A stretch of DNA of 64,000 bases from Microcella alkalica (GTDB lineage Bacteria > Actinomycetota > Actinomycetes > Actinomycetales > Microbacteriaceae): the NCBI RefSeq assembly GCF_014137945.1, contig NZ_JACGWX010000003.1, positions 62,001 through 126,000 on the forward strand. The letters are read 5' to 3'. Shown here piece after piece: positions 51,321-62,146 of this stretch. The position numbers were made by a program, and so were the translations under genes. Numbering within the stretch: position 1 is the stretch's first letter; the number at the start of each line of letters is the position of its first letter. The notes beneath the pieces were generated by a model, which was given only the letters and a program-made list of their open reading frames with translations, made no database searches and was not told the DNA's origin.

Positions 51321-53438
51321 ATGCGCGCGCACGCACCCCGCCCCGCGCGGCGCGGCGGGGCGGGGCGCGCTCTCGTCGTCGCCCTCGCCGCGATCGCGGT
51401 GGCCGCCTCGATCGCCGTGCCCGCACCGCCCGCCGCCGCCGCGGCATCCTTCACCTCGCCGTCGAGCGGATTCGTCGGAGACGACCGCGTCACCGTCTCC
51501 GGCACGAAGGATGCCCGCAGCAGCGTGCGCGTCGCGGTCGTCGACGGTCCTGTGGTCTGCGTCGTCGCCGACCGCTCTGCGACGTGGAGCTGCGAGGGCG
51601 TCGATCTGCCCGACGGCGTCATCGAGCTCTCGGGAGTAGAGACGCTCGAGGACGGCTCGACCCGACGCTTCGGACCGCTTTCGCTGCGCGTGCTCGGCCC
51701 GCCGCGCATCGACGGCGCAGGCGGAGAGCTGCTCACGGCCGGGCGGTTCACGGGGATCGCCGCCCCCGGTGCGGCGATCGAGGTGCGCACGATCGGACCG
51801 CGGGGATCCGTCACCCACGGGTGCCCCTCCGCGCTCTCCGACGGATACTGGTCGTGCATCATCACGGTGCCGAGCGGCGAGTACCGCACGAGTGCGCGCC
51901 AGTCGCTCGCCGAGATCGGCCCGGAGCGCTCGGACTGGTCGGCCCCCACGCTCGCGACCGTCGACCGCGACGTGCCGTCGGCGCCCACGATCGACTTCCC
52001 TCGGACCGGCACGCGCACGGCCAGCGCCATCATCCGAGCGGAGGGGACGGGAGAGCCGGGAGCCACGCTGCAGCTATACGTCGACGGCGAGCTCGTCTGC
52101 CGTACGACCGTCGATCGCGGCGAGCAGTGGGCCTGCGAGGCGCGGCTGACGGCTCCCGGAACCCGGGAGCTGCGGGCCCTGCAGCGCGATCCGGCGGGGA
52201 ACTTCAGCTCGGCGAGTGCGGGTGTCCGCGTCGAGTGGGCCGTGCCGGGCGGAACGACGCCGCCCGTGGAGGAGCCCGAGCCCGACGCGAACGCGGCGCC
52301 CGGGGCGCCTGCTGAGCCGGGTGACCCGTCGGCCGCTCCCGCGCCGGGCGGCCCCGACGAGCCGGGCGGTGTGGCCGACGGTGATCGCGGCGCTCCCCCC
52401 GAAGAGCCGGAAGGGGGCGCGGACGCCGACGGCGGTGCGGCGGCGACGCCCCCCGCCGCACCGCGCGCCCCGGGCTCGTCGAGCGACGAGCCCTCATCCC
52501 ACTGGGGAACGCCGACCGGTTTCGGCGGAACGCTCCCGACCGCCGCGCAGGTCATCGAGCGGGGCGGGCTCGCGATCGCGCCGCTCATCGCTCTCGGGTA
52601 CCTCCTGCTCGTCGCTCTGCCGCTGCGCTGGTTCGCCACGCGAGCGGCGCCGCGCATCCGGCTCGCGATGCCTCGGCTCACGGGCCGCAATCGCGGGGTC
52701 GTGCTGAGCGAGGACGAACCGGTGGTCTCCCCCGCCGTGACCGCCGTGGCGGTGTTCGCCGGAGCCGCCGTCGTCGCCGCGGTGGGCGGCGGGCTGGACC
52801 TCGAGGTGCGCTACCTGCGGCTCACCGCCGCGATCGGGCTCGGGCTGCTCGTGCTCGCCGCGATCGGGGTGATGCTGCCGGCGGGGATCGTCCGGCGCGC
52901 GGCGCGAGCGCCCGTGGTGACGCAGCTGCTGCCGGGGATACTCCTCGCGGCGATCGCGGCGGCGCTCCTCTCGCGCATCGCCGAGCTGCGGCCGGCCATC
53001 CTCATCGGCGTGCTCGTCACGGCAAGCGTCGTGGGCGTCGCCCGGTTCAGGGTGCGCGTCGGGCTCGCCGTCGGGCAGCTGGTCGCCGTCGCCGCGCTCG
53101 CCCTCGCCGGGTGGACGGTGCACGACCTCCTCACTCCGAGCGTCGGATTCTGGGTGACCTTCGCCGCCGAGACCGCCGCGACCGTGGCTCTCGGCGGTCT
53201 GGGGTCGCTGCTGCTCATGCTGCTGCCCGTGGGCTCGTTCCCCGGCCGCGCGGTCTTCCAGATCTCGCGCACGACGTGGGCCCTCGCATCGCTCGCCGTC
53301 GCGACGGTTGCGGGCGCGATCCTCGCCTCGGGAGCGACCTTCCCGATCATCGGGCTCGGACTCGCTGCCGTGGGCATCGGCGCGGTGCTCGTGGGCACCA
53401 CCCTCTGGGTGCGGTGGGTCGAGCCCGCGATCGCGTGA
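51321..53438 (+). CDS. Large secreted Ig-like plus polytopic membrane protein, unrecognised
   Basis: I do not recognise this 705-residue protein. The start at the ATG at 51321 follows GAGGAGG and gives a signal peptide (RRGGAGRALVVALAAIAVAASIAV, cleavage near AAAA at 41). Residues 45-310 contain three beta-sandwich, Ig-like repeats with paired cysteines (for example WSCEGV, CPSALSDGYWSCII, CRTTVDRGEQWACEA). A Pro/Gly/Asp/Glu-rich linker covers residues 312-395. The C-terminal 300 residues hold about nine hydrophobic segments. The surface domain is thus tethered to a transporter- or sensor-like membrane domain. It is divergent from lemA and stands alone. Confidence 0.72.
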   Translation: MRAHAPRPARRGGAGRALVVALAAIAVAASIAVPAPPAAAAASFTSPSSGFVGDDRVTVSGTKDARSSVRVAVVDGPVVCVVADRSATWSCEGVDLPDGVIELSGVETLEDGSTRRFGPLSLRVLGPPRIDGAGGELLTAGRFTGIAAPGAAIEVRTIGPRGSVTHGCPSALSDGYWSCIITVPSGEYRTSARQSLAEIGPERSDWSAPTLATVDRDVPSAPTIDFPRTGTRTASAIIRAEGTGEPGATLQLYVDGELVCRTTVDRGEQWACEARLTAPGTRELRALQRDPAGNFSSASAGVRVEWAVPGGTTPPVEEPEPDANAAPGAPAEPGDPSAAPAPGGPDEPGGVADGDRGAPPEEPEGGADADGGAAATPPAAPRAPGSSSDEPSSHWGTPTGFGGTLPTAAQVIERGGLAIAPLIALGYLLLVALPLRWFATRAAPRIRLAMPRLTGRNRGVVLSEDEPVVSPAVTAVAVFAGAAVVAAVGGGLDLEVRYLRLTAAIGLGLLVLAAIGVMLPAGIVRRAARAPVVTQLLPGILLAAIAAALLSRIAELRPAILIGVLVTASVVGVARFRVRVGLAVGQLVAVAALALAGWTVHDLLTPSVGFWVTFAAETAATVALGGLGSLLLMLLPVGSFPGRAVFQISRTTWALASLAVATVAGAILASGATFPIIGLGLAAVGIGAVLVGTTLWVRWVEPAIA

Positions 53439-53473
53439 CGCTCGCCTGCGGGCGGCCGACGACGACCGACGCG

Positions 53474-53547
53474 TGCCCCGGCTGGGGTTCGAACCCAGAC
53501 TGTGCCGATTTTAAGTCGGCTGCCTCTGCCGGTTGGGCTACCGGGGC
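53474..53547 (-). tRNA. tRNA with UAA anticodon and short variable loop (tRNA-Leu?)
   Basis: A cloverleaf folds on the minus strand: acceptor GCCCCGG/CCGGGGC, D arm GCCC/AGGC with a GG-containing loop, anticodon stem GCCGA/TCGGC with loop CTTAAAA (anticodon TAA), variable loop ACAGT of 5 nt, T arm CTGGG-TTCGAAC-CCCAG and discriminator A. CCA is not encoded. The anticodon reads UUA, a leucine codon, but leucine tRNAs normally carry a long variable arm, so identity is not settled. Confidence 0.8.
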
Positions 53548-53598
53548 GCACCGATCAGCCTAGGCCGAGCATCCGCCCCCGCCGCGTCAGCGCCCCGC

Positions 53599-54921
53599 CT
53601 ACGCCTTGGGGCGAGACGCGAACGCCTGGAAGTACTCCTGCGGCTCCTCGCGCGCGGCGAGCGTGACGTTGTCGCGACCGAGCAGGAGGTTCCAGAGCCA
53701 GCCGCTGAACACGCGGATCTTGCGCTCGAACATCGGGATCGCGAGGCCGTGGTAGCCGCGGTGGGCGATCCAGGCCGGGAAGCCCTTGATCGCGATCCTG
53801 CCCGACTGGAAGACGCCATGGCCGAGCCCGAGACCTGCAACCGCGCCGAGGTTCTTGTGCACGTAGTCCTGCGGCTCCTCGCCGCGCATGACCGCGACGA
53901 TGTTCTTCGCGAGGCGCTTGCCCTGACGCACGGCGTGCTGGGCGTTGGGCACGCAGAAGCCGCCGACGCCGCCGCCGGTGAGATCGGGCACGGCCGCGAC
54001 GTCGCCGGCCGTCCATGCGCCCTCGACGACGGCGCCGCTCTCGTCGATGACGCGGAGATCGGCCTGCGCGCGGATGCGGCCGCGCTCCTCGACGGGGAGG
54101 TCGGTCGAGCGCACGACGGGGTTCGCCATGACGCCGGCCGTCCAGATGATGAGGTCGCTCTGGAAGCTCTCGCCGGTCGAGAGCTCGATGACGCCGTCGA
54201 CCGCGCTCGTGAGCTGCGTGTCGAGGTGCACGATCGCGTCGCGCTCGGCGAGGTTCTTGAGCACCCACTGGCTCGTCTCGAGCGACACCTCGGGCATGAT
54301 TCGGCCCATCGCCTCGATGAGGTGGAAGTGCGTGTCGTCGATCGCGAGCTGCGGGTGCTCCTTCAGCAGCGCGCTCGCGAGGCTTCGCAGCTCAGCGAAG
54401 GTCTCGATGCCAGCGAAACCGCCGCCGACGACGACGACGGTGAGCAGGCGGTCGCGCTCAGGACCGGCGGGCAGGAGCGCGGCGCGGGCGAAGTTGTCGA
54501 TGAGGCGGTCGCGCACGGCGACGGCCTCCTCGATCGCCTTCATGCCGATCGCCTCGTCGGCGACGCCGGGGATCGGGAAGGTGCGCGAGACGGAGCCGGC
54601 GGTGACGACGATGTGGTCGTATTCCAGCTGCCAGGCATCCCCGACCTCGGGCGTGATCGTCGCGGTGCGGGCGGCGTGGTCGATACCCGTGACCTTCGCC
54701 GTGATGATGCGCGTCCTGTTCAGGTGGCGGCGCAGCGAGACCACCGCGTGGCGCGGCTCGATCTGGCCCGCGGCGACCTCGGGGAGGAACGGCTGGTACG
54801 TCATGTACGGGAGCGGGTCGATGACCACGACCTCCGCCTCGCCCGGGCGCAACCACTTCTGAAGCTTCAGAGCGGTGTAGAAGCCGGCGTAACCGCCACC
54901 TACGATCAGGATTCTGGGCAC
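53599..54921 (-). CDS. ndh: Type II NADH dehydrogenase (NDH-2 family)
   Basis: A 440-residue flavoprotein that oxidises NADH to reduce menaquinone without pumping protons. The FAD-binding GGGYAGFYTAL motif is at residues 8-18, the NADH-binding GGGFAGIETFAEL near residue 166, and WTAGVMANP and AGDVAAVPD (FAD) follow near residues 270 and 308. The C-terminal amphipathic region attaches it to the membrane. The start has GGAG upstream within a 38-nt gap. It ends next to the tRNA gene. Confidence 0.92.
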   Translation of the reverse strand: MPRILIVGGGYAGFYTALKLQKWLRPGEAEVVVIDPLPYMTYQPFLPEVAAGQIEPRHAVVSLRRHLNRTRIITAKVTGIDHAARTATITPEVGDAWQLEYDHIVVTAGSVSRTFPIPGVADEAIGMKAIEEAVAVRDRLIDNFARAALLPAGPERDRLLTVVVVGGGFAGIETFAELRSLASALLKEHPQLAIDDTHFHLIEAMGRIMPEVSLETSQWVLKNLAERDAIVHLDTQLTSAVDGVIELSTGESFQSDLIIWTAGVMANPVVRSTDLPVEERGRIRAQADLRVIDESGAVVEGAWTAGDVAAVPDLTGGGVGGFCVPNAQHAVRQGKRLAKNIVAVMRGEEPQDYVHKNLGAVAGLGLGHGVFQSGRIAIKGFPAWIAHRGYHGLAIPMFERKIRVFSGWLWNLLLGRDNVTLAAREEPQEYFQAFASRPKA

Positions 54922-54959
54922 GGGGGAACGATCTCCTTGTGGTGAGGGACCCGGACAAT

Positions 54960-56240
54960 CTACCCCGCGCGCGAGCGCCTGCCGAATCGCGCGGCACCGA
55001 TCGAGACGGCCGCGATCACGAGGAGCGAGCCGCCGAGCACGGCCGCCCCGACTGTTGCGAGGGGGGCGATGGCCGCCACGACGGGGCGCACTGCCTCACC
55101 GATCCTAGCGAGTCCGGGATGCCCGGCGCGCCCGACCGCCTCGCGCGCGTTCTCGACGCGCACGCTCCGCACCTCGGCATCGGCTCGCCGGTTGAGGGCG
55201 ATCCACTCCGCGAGGCTGCCGAGCGGGTTCTCGGCGACGGGAGGAAGGTCGGCACGAACGGCGGCGGCCGCATCCACGAGCCCGTAACCGTACAGCGGGT
55301 CGGGCACGGTCGCGGTGACGGGCCGCGCGGTGCCGATGAGGCGTGCGACGACGTCGACGGCGGTCGCCTCGGGGTGGGCGGAGCGGATGAGGGCGGCGAT
55401 GCCGGCGACGATGGGCGCCGCGCCGCTGGTGCCCTGCCAGATCACGTGCCCTCCGCCGGGGACGGCGCCGACGAGCTGCTCGCTCGGCGCCATGACGGCG
55501 ATCGAGATGCCCTGCGCGCTCGCAGTGTCGCTCGCGAGGCCGCGCCGGTCGACTCCCCCGACGGCGAGCACGCCGGGAATCGTGGCGGGAGCGCCGACCT
55601 GCTCGGTGCCGCTGACGCGGTTGCCCGCCGCCGCGACGACGACGACGTCGTTGGCCTCGGCGTACCCGAAGGAGTCGTCCCAGCTCTCGGGCCACGAGAG
55701 GGTGTTGCGCGTGAGCGAGAGCGAGATGACATCGGCCCCGGAGTCGACGGCCCACCGTACGGCCTCGGCGACCTGCGCGTCGCCGTCGCGCTGCTCGGGT
55801 CCGAACGCGAGCGAGGCGCTGATGAGGCTCGCCTCGGGGGCTGCGCCGATGACTCCGTCGCCGGGGCCGCTCCCCCGCCCGGCCGCGAGCGAGGCGACCA
55901 TCGTGCCGTGGTCGGGGGCGTCCGAGCCGACGGGCCGCGTGCCGTCGGGAGAGCCGACGCCGGAGAGGTCGATGCCGTCGACGACGGCTCCGCGCAGATC
56001 GGGATGCGTCGCATCCACCCCCGAGTCGATGATCGCGATCGTGACGCCCGCCCCCCGGGTCACCTCCCACGCCGCGCGGATCCCGTACTCGTCCAGCCAG
56101 TACTGCCGGTCGCGGACGGAGTCAGTGGCGCGGATGCCCGGCGCCGCGACGGCGGGGGACGCGGGCACCGCGAGCGCCGCGCCGACGATCGCGGCGAGGA
56201 TGAGACCGCCGGCTACGAGCCGCGCTGGTCGGGGGCGCAC
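54960..56240 (-). CDS. Mycosin-like S8 serine protease, membrane-anchored
   Basis: A 426-residue subtilisin-family protease. A signal peptide (residues 8-33) leads to a mature catalytic domain with the triad D72 (IIDSGVD), H111 (DHGTMVAS) and S272 (GTSGAAPIVAG), and the oxyanion N207 (AAGN). A C-terminal membrane helix near residues 395-418 and a basic end (RFGRRSRAG) anchor it outward, as in MycP mycosins. No ESX or WXG100 genes occur in the window. The GTG start at 56240 (or 56246) overlaps the DUF501 gene by about 28 nt, so it is in the eno-ftsB-DUF501 operon. Confidence 0.88.
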   Translation of the reverse strand: MRPRPARLVAGGLILAAIVGAALAVPASPAVAAPGIRATDSVRDRQYWLDEYGIRAAWEVTRGAGVTIAIIDSGVDATHPDLRGAVVDGIDLSGVGSPDGTRPVGSDAPDHGTMVASLAAGRGSGPGDGVIGAAPEASLISASLAFGPEQRDGDAQVAEAVRWAVDSGADVISLSLTRNTLSWPESWDDSFGYAEANDVVVVAAAGNRVSGTEQVGAPATIPGVLAVGGVDRRGLASDTASAQGISIAVMAPSEQLVGAVPGGGHVIWQGTSGAAPIVAGIAALIRSAHPEATAVDVVARLIGTARPVTATVPDPLYGYGLVDAAAAVRADLPPVAENPLGSLAEWIALNRRADAEVRSVRVENAREAVGRAGHPGLARIGEAVRPVVAAIAPLATVGAAVLGGSLLVIAAVSIGAARFGRRSRAG

Positions 56241-56731
56241 GCGCACACCTCGGGACTCCAGTCGCACTCGGCGAGAGCCCGGTCGCCGATCGGGTTGATG
56301 CCGGGGCCGACCGAGAGGCTGTGTCCGATGAGGGCGTGAAGGCACTTCACGCGCGTGGGCATGCCGCCCGCGCTGATGCCGGCGATCTCGTCGACGTCGC
56401 CGAAGTGCGCACGATCGGCGAGATAGGTCTCGTGGGCGTGCGCGTACGCCGCGGCGAGCTCGGGGTCGTCGCCGAGCTCGGCCTGATAGTCGGCCATGAC
56501 GCCGCTCGCCTCGAGGCGCGAGGCGGAGGCGGTCGCCGCGGGGTGCGTCAGGTAGTACAGGGTCGGGAAGGGGGTGCCGCTCTCGAGCCGCGGAGCGGTC
56601 GCGACGACCGTCGGAGCACCGCACACGCAGCGGGCGGGGATGCCGATGACGTCACGCGCGGCCCGGCCCAGCTGCGCGGAGACGATGCGGACATCCCGCT
56701 CGCTCGCGGGGTCGAAGGGCGGGCGGCTCAC
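56213..56731 (-). CDS. DUF501 domain protein
   Basis: A 172-residue actinobacterial DUF501 protein. It begins DVRIVSAQLGRAARDVIGIPARCVCGAPTVVATAPRLESGTPFPTLYYLTHP, the family hallmark, and includes several cysteines (RCVCG, KCLHAL, ECDW, VCACAP) that could bind metal. The function is unknown. It overlaps FtsB by 4 nt (GTGA) and the protease gene at its end, and lies in the conserved eno-ftsB-DUF501 cluster. Confidence 0.9.
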   Translation of the reverse strand: MSRPPFDPASERDVRIVSAQLGRAARDVIGIPARCVCGAPTVVATAPRLESGTPFPTLYYLTHPAATASASRLEASGVMADYQAELGDDPELAAAYAHAHETYLADRAHFGDVDEIAGISAGGMPTRVKCLHALIGHSLSVGPGINPIGDRALAECDWSPEVCACAPDQRGS

Positions 56732-57243
56732 GGCGCGGGCTCCGTCGCGGGCGCCGGCGCCTCGGGGCCGACGAGCTCGACGGCCGGGAGGTCCGTCAGG
56801 GCCGCGGTGAGCGCCGAGGCGAGGACGGCGCGGGACCAGTCGATGCGGGTGCGCTGGATCTCGTCGCTCACCGGCTGCTCGGCGTCGACCTCGATCGTCG
56901 CGCCGTCGTCGATGACGAGGAAGCTGATGTCGCCGGGCTTCACGTAGAGGAGGCGGTCGCGGGCCTGCGACTCAATGTATGCGGGGTCGGACCAGCGGTC
57001 GATCTCGGAGGAGAGGCCCTCGACGGCGCGCTCCTGCTCGGCGACGCGCGCCTCGAGCTCGGCGATCTCCTGCTGCTGCTCGACGAGGATGCGCAGCGAC
57101 GGGGCGAGGACGACGAGGGCGCCGACGATGAGGAGGAGCACCGTGACGGTGAAGCCCGAGACCTGCAGATCGCGGAACCACGGGGTCGACGCGGGGGCGC
57201 TCGCGGGCAGCTCGACGGGGAGGTGTCGTGAGCGGCCGGCCAT
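56728..57243 (-). CDS. ftsB: Septum formation initiator FtsB/DivIC-like
   Basis: A 171-residue bitopic division protein. The sequence has a cytoplasmic N-terminus, one membrane helix (residues 32-49), an extracytoplasmic coiled coil (EQQQEIAELEARVAEQERAVEGLSSEI) and the DPAYIESQARDRLLYVKPGD motif of the FtsB/DivIC family. The C-terminal 50 residues are an Ala/Pro/Glu-rich extension. It follows eno across a strong terminator and has its own -10 box TAGGCT 6 nt before the ATG. Confidence 0.88.
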   Translation of the reverse strand: MAGRSRHLPVELPASAPASTPWFRDLQVSGFTVTVLLLIVGALVVLAPSLRILVEQQQEIAELEARVAEQERAVEGLSSEIDRWSDPAYIESQARDRLLYVKPGDISFLVIDDGATIEVDAEQPVSDEIQRTRIDWSRAVLASALTAALTDLPAVELVGPEAPAPATEPAP

Positions 57244-57249
57244 GGTTCC

Positions 57250-57255
57250 AGCCTA
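57250..57255 (-). promoter_or_regulatory. -10 box of ftsB-DUF501-protease operon, leaderless
   Basis: TAGGCT (minus strand) ends 6 nt before the ATG at 57243. The 15-mer TAGGCTGGAACCATG is identical to that of the gene at 38. Confidence 0.5.
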
Positions 57256-57260
57256 CGCGA

Positions 57261-57298
57261 GGGGCCCGCCGCCTCCGGGAGGGAGGGCGGCGGGCCCC
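57261..57298 (-). terminator. Strong hairpin terminator after enolase
   Basis: Perfect 13-bp arms GGGGCCCGCCGCC (57261-57273) and its complement (57286-57298) with a 12-nt loop lie in the eno-ftsB gap. Confidence 0.75.
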
Positions 57299-57303
57299 GG
57301 GGC

Positions 57304-57318
57304 GTTCACACTGTGAAC
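57304..57318. promoter_or_regulatory. 15-bp palindrome at the eno 3' end
   Basis: GTTCACACTGTGAAC has 7-bp perfect arms around a single C and lies 3 nt past the eno stop codon, before the terminator hairpin. It may be a second small hairpin or a protein-binding site. Confidence 0.4.
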
Positions 57319-57321
57319 GGA

Positions 57322-60029
<2,708 letters not shown>

Positions 60030-60093
60030 GACTCGATTCTGTCAGAGGGCCGGCGGGGCGGCTTCCGGGGCGGGCGGATGCTCCGCCGCGGCG

Positions 60094-61179
60094 TCAGGCG
60101 ACGCGCGAGCCCTTCGGCAGGCGCTTCGACGGCGTGCGCGTCCGAGCGGTCGCGCCCCACAGGGCGAGCGCCGCGAGGATCACGTGGATGAGCAGCCCGA
60201 CGAACCAGCTCGGCACCGTCGAGGCGTAGATCTCCTCCGGCGTCGGATAGTCGTTCGACCCCTTGAAGCCGTTGCGGGCCTGCTCGCACTCGTCGTAGGT
60301 CGACTCGGTCTCCGGCGGGATCTGCGCCTGACGGATGCCGAGGCCGATGCCGCCGAAGAGGTCCTCCGGGTAGCCGTCGCGGTCGAAGGTCGTCGGCGAC
60401 GCGTCGGCGAGCACGATGTACGGGTTCGCCGCGAGGAACCACCACACGCGGTCGAAGCGCGGCGCCTGGTAGGTGCTGACCTGCGGCTCGAGGCAGCGGA
60501 TCTCCTCCGGCAGCCCGGTCTCTGGGTCGATCTCGCCCGAGTAGTCGAGCCCGATGTAGACGTTGCGCACCTCGGTCTGGTTGACGAGCCCGCCGAGCCC
60601 GAAGGCGATGAGGGTGCCGATGCTCAGCGCCGCGACGATGAGGTAGGTCGTGACGACCGAGAACAGGGCGCGCGTCTGCAGTCCAGAGAGCCCGACGCCG
60701 ATCGCGGCGACGACCCCGAGCTCGAGGACGAGCACGCCGAGCGAGCTCATCATCGTCGTGACGGGCACGCCACCGATGATGACTGCGAGCACGATGAACG
60801 GCAGGCTCGCGGCGAGGAAGGTGAGCGCGATGGTCCACGCGGCGAGGAACTTCCCGAGGACGATCTGGCTCGCGCTCACGAGCGTGACCTGCGTCGTGGC
60901 GAGGGTTCCGGCGTCGCGCTCGGCGTTGATCGCGCCTCCCGACACCGCCGGCGTCACGAGGGTGCCGACGAGGAGGACGAAGAAGACGATGCTCGAGTAG
61001 ATGGCCGCGTTATCCAGACTCCCCTCACCGAACCGGGTGAGGGAGAACCACAGCAGCAGGGTGACGATCCCGACAAGCACGAACACCACCGCCAGGAGCA
61101 CGATCCAGGCGACCGAGCGCACCCTCTGGCGCAGCTCGAGGCTCGCGATCGTGCCGAGTCCGGTGATCCAGGCGCTCAC
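60094..61179 (-). CDS. ABC-2 type exporter permease
   Basis: A 361-residue permease with about six membrane segments. The N-terminal helix (residues 19-43) is followed by ERDAGTLATTQVTLVSASQIVLGKFLAAW, a typical ABC-2 coupling region near residue 90. A long hydrophilic loop with two acidic stretches lies between residues 205 and 325 before the last helix. Its GTG overlaps the ATPase stop by 4 nt (GTGA), so permease and ATPase are coupled. The substrate is unknown. Confidence 0.86.
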   Translation of the reverse strand: MSAWITGLGTIASLELRQRVRSVAWIVLLAVVFVLVGIVTLLLWFSLTRFGEGSLDNAAIYSSIVFFVLLVGTLVTPAVSGGAINAERDAGTLATTQVTLVSASQIVLGKFLAAWTIALTFLAASLPFIVLAVIIGGVPVTTMMSSLGVLVLELGVVAAIGVGLSGLQTRALFSVVTTYLIVAALSIGTLIAFGLGGLVNQTEVRNVYIGLDYSGEIDPETGLPEEIRCLEPQVSTYQAPRFDRVWWFLAANPYIVLADASPTTFDRDGYPEDLFGGIGLGIRQAQIPPETESTYDECEQARNGFKGSNDYPTPEEIYASTVPSWFVGLLIHVILAALALWGATARTRTPSKRLPKGSRVA

Positions 61180-62099
61180 GAGCGACCCCCCTTCGCGAGG
61201 TCGAGGAAGGTGTGCTCGAGGTCGCCGACCGCGGGGCCGAAGGCGCTGATCCCGACGCCGTGAGCGGTGAGGCGGGTCAGCAGGGATGCCGCCTCCGCCT
61301 CGCCCGTGACGGGGACGAGCACGCCGAGGTGGTCAGAGCCCGATGTGGGGATTCCCAGCTCAGCGAGCGCCGCGGTGAGGGCCGCAGGGTCGAGCGCGCG
61401 GATGCGCCAGTCGCGCACCGTCGCGCGGCTCGCCTCGACGCTCGCGCGCGATGCCGTGACGCCACCGTCGATGTACACGGCCTCGTCGGCCATCTCGTCG
61501 AGTTCGGCGAGAACATGGCTCGAGACGAGGATGGCCGCGCCCTCCCCCGCGAGCCGCCGCACGAGCACTCGGAGGTCGATGCGCGCGGCCGGGTCGAGTC
61601 CCGACGCCGGCTCGTCGAGCAGCAGCACGCCCGGGCGGTGCACGAGGGCGCGAGCGAGGCTCAGTCGCTGCTTCTGCCCGCGGCTCAGCACGCGCGTAGG
61701 CTGGTCGGCGAGCGGCTGCAGACCCACCAGATCGATGAGCTCGGATGCGCGGACGCGGGCCTGCGCGGCATCGATCTCGTACAGGCGCGCGGTGGTCTCG
61801 AGGGTCTGGCGCACTGTCAGCGTTGCCCACGATCCGAGCACGTCGGGCATCCAGCCCATGACGCGCCGCACGGCGCGCGGGTCGGCGACGGGGTCGTGGC
61901 CATCGATGCGGATCGAGCCGCGGTCGGGCTCGAGGAGCGTCGCGAGCATGAGCAGGAGCGTCGTCTTGCCCGAGCCGTTCGGGCCGATGAGGGCCGTGAC
62001 CGAGCCCGCTCGCGCCTCGAAGGAGACATCGCGCACGGCGTGCACGTCGCCGAAGCTGCGTGCCACGCCCTCGACCGCGATCGCGGCGTGGGTGGTCAT
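61176..62099 (-). CDS. ABC-2 type exporter ATP-binding protein
   Basis: A 307-residue ATPase with Walker A GPNGSGKTTLLLML near residue 38, the signature LSRGQKQRLSLARAL near residue 138 (a variant with R replacing G), Walker B VLLLDEPASGLD near residue 159 and the H-loop VSSHVLAELDEM. The C-terminal 90 residues form the DUF4162-like extension common in multidrug and lantibiotic-immunity exporters. Together with the downstream permease it forms a two-gene exporter. Confidence 0.9.
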   Translation of the reverse strand: MTTHAAIAVEGVARSFGDVHAVRDVSFEARAGSVTALIGPNGSGKTTLLLMLATLLEPDRGSIRIDGHDPVADPRAVRRVMGWMPDVLGSWATLTVRQTLETTARLYEIDAAQARVRASELIDLVGLQPLADQPTRVLSRGQKQRLSLARALVHRPGVLLLDEPASGLDPAARIDLRVLVRRLAGEGAAILVSSHVLAELDEMADEAVYIDGGVTASRASVEASRATVRDWRIRALDPAALTAALAELGIPTSGSDHLGVLVPVTGEAEAASLLTRLTAHGVGISAFGPAVGDLEHTFLDLAKGGRS

Positions 62100-62146
62100 G
62101 AGGCTGAGTCAAGCACTCGCGGCACCGGGTGTCGAGGGCGACTCGC

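Noticed and set aside
54960-56731. Type VII secretion (ESX) locus suggested by the mycosin-like protease
   Set aside because: No WXG100, EccB, EccC or EccD gene is present; neighbours are eno, ftsB and DUF501.
57304-57318. CRP/GlxR-type binding site
   Set aside because: The palindrome GTTCACACTGTGAAC has the half-sites in the wrong order and spacing for TGTGA-N6-TCACA.
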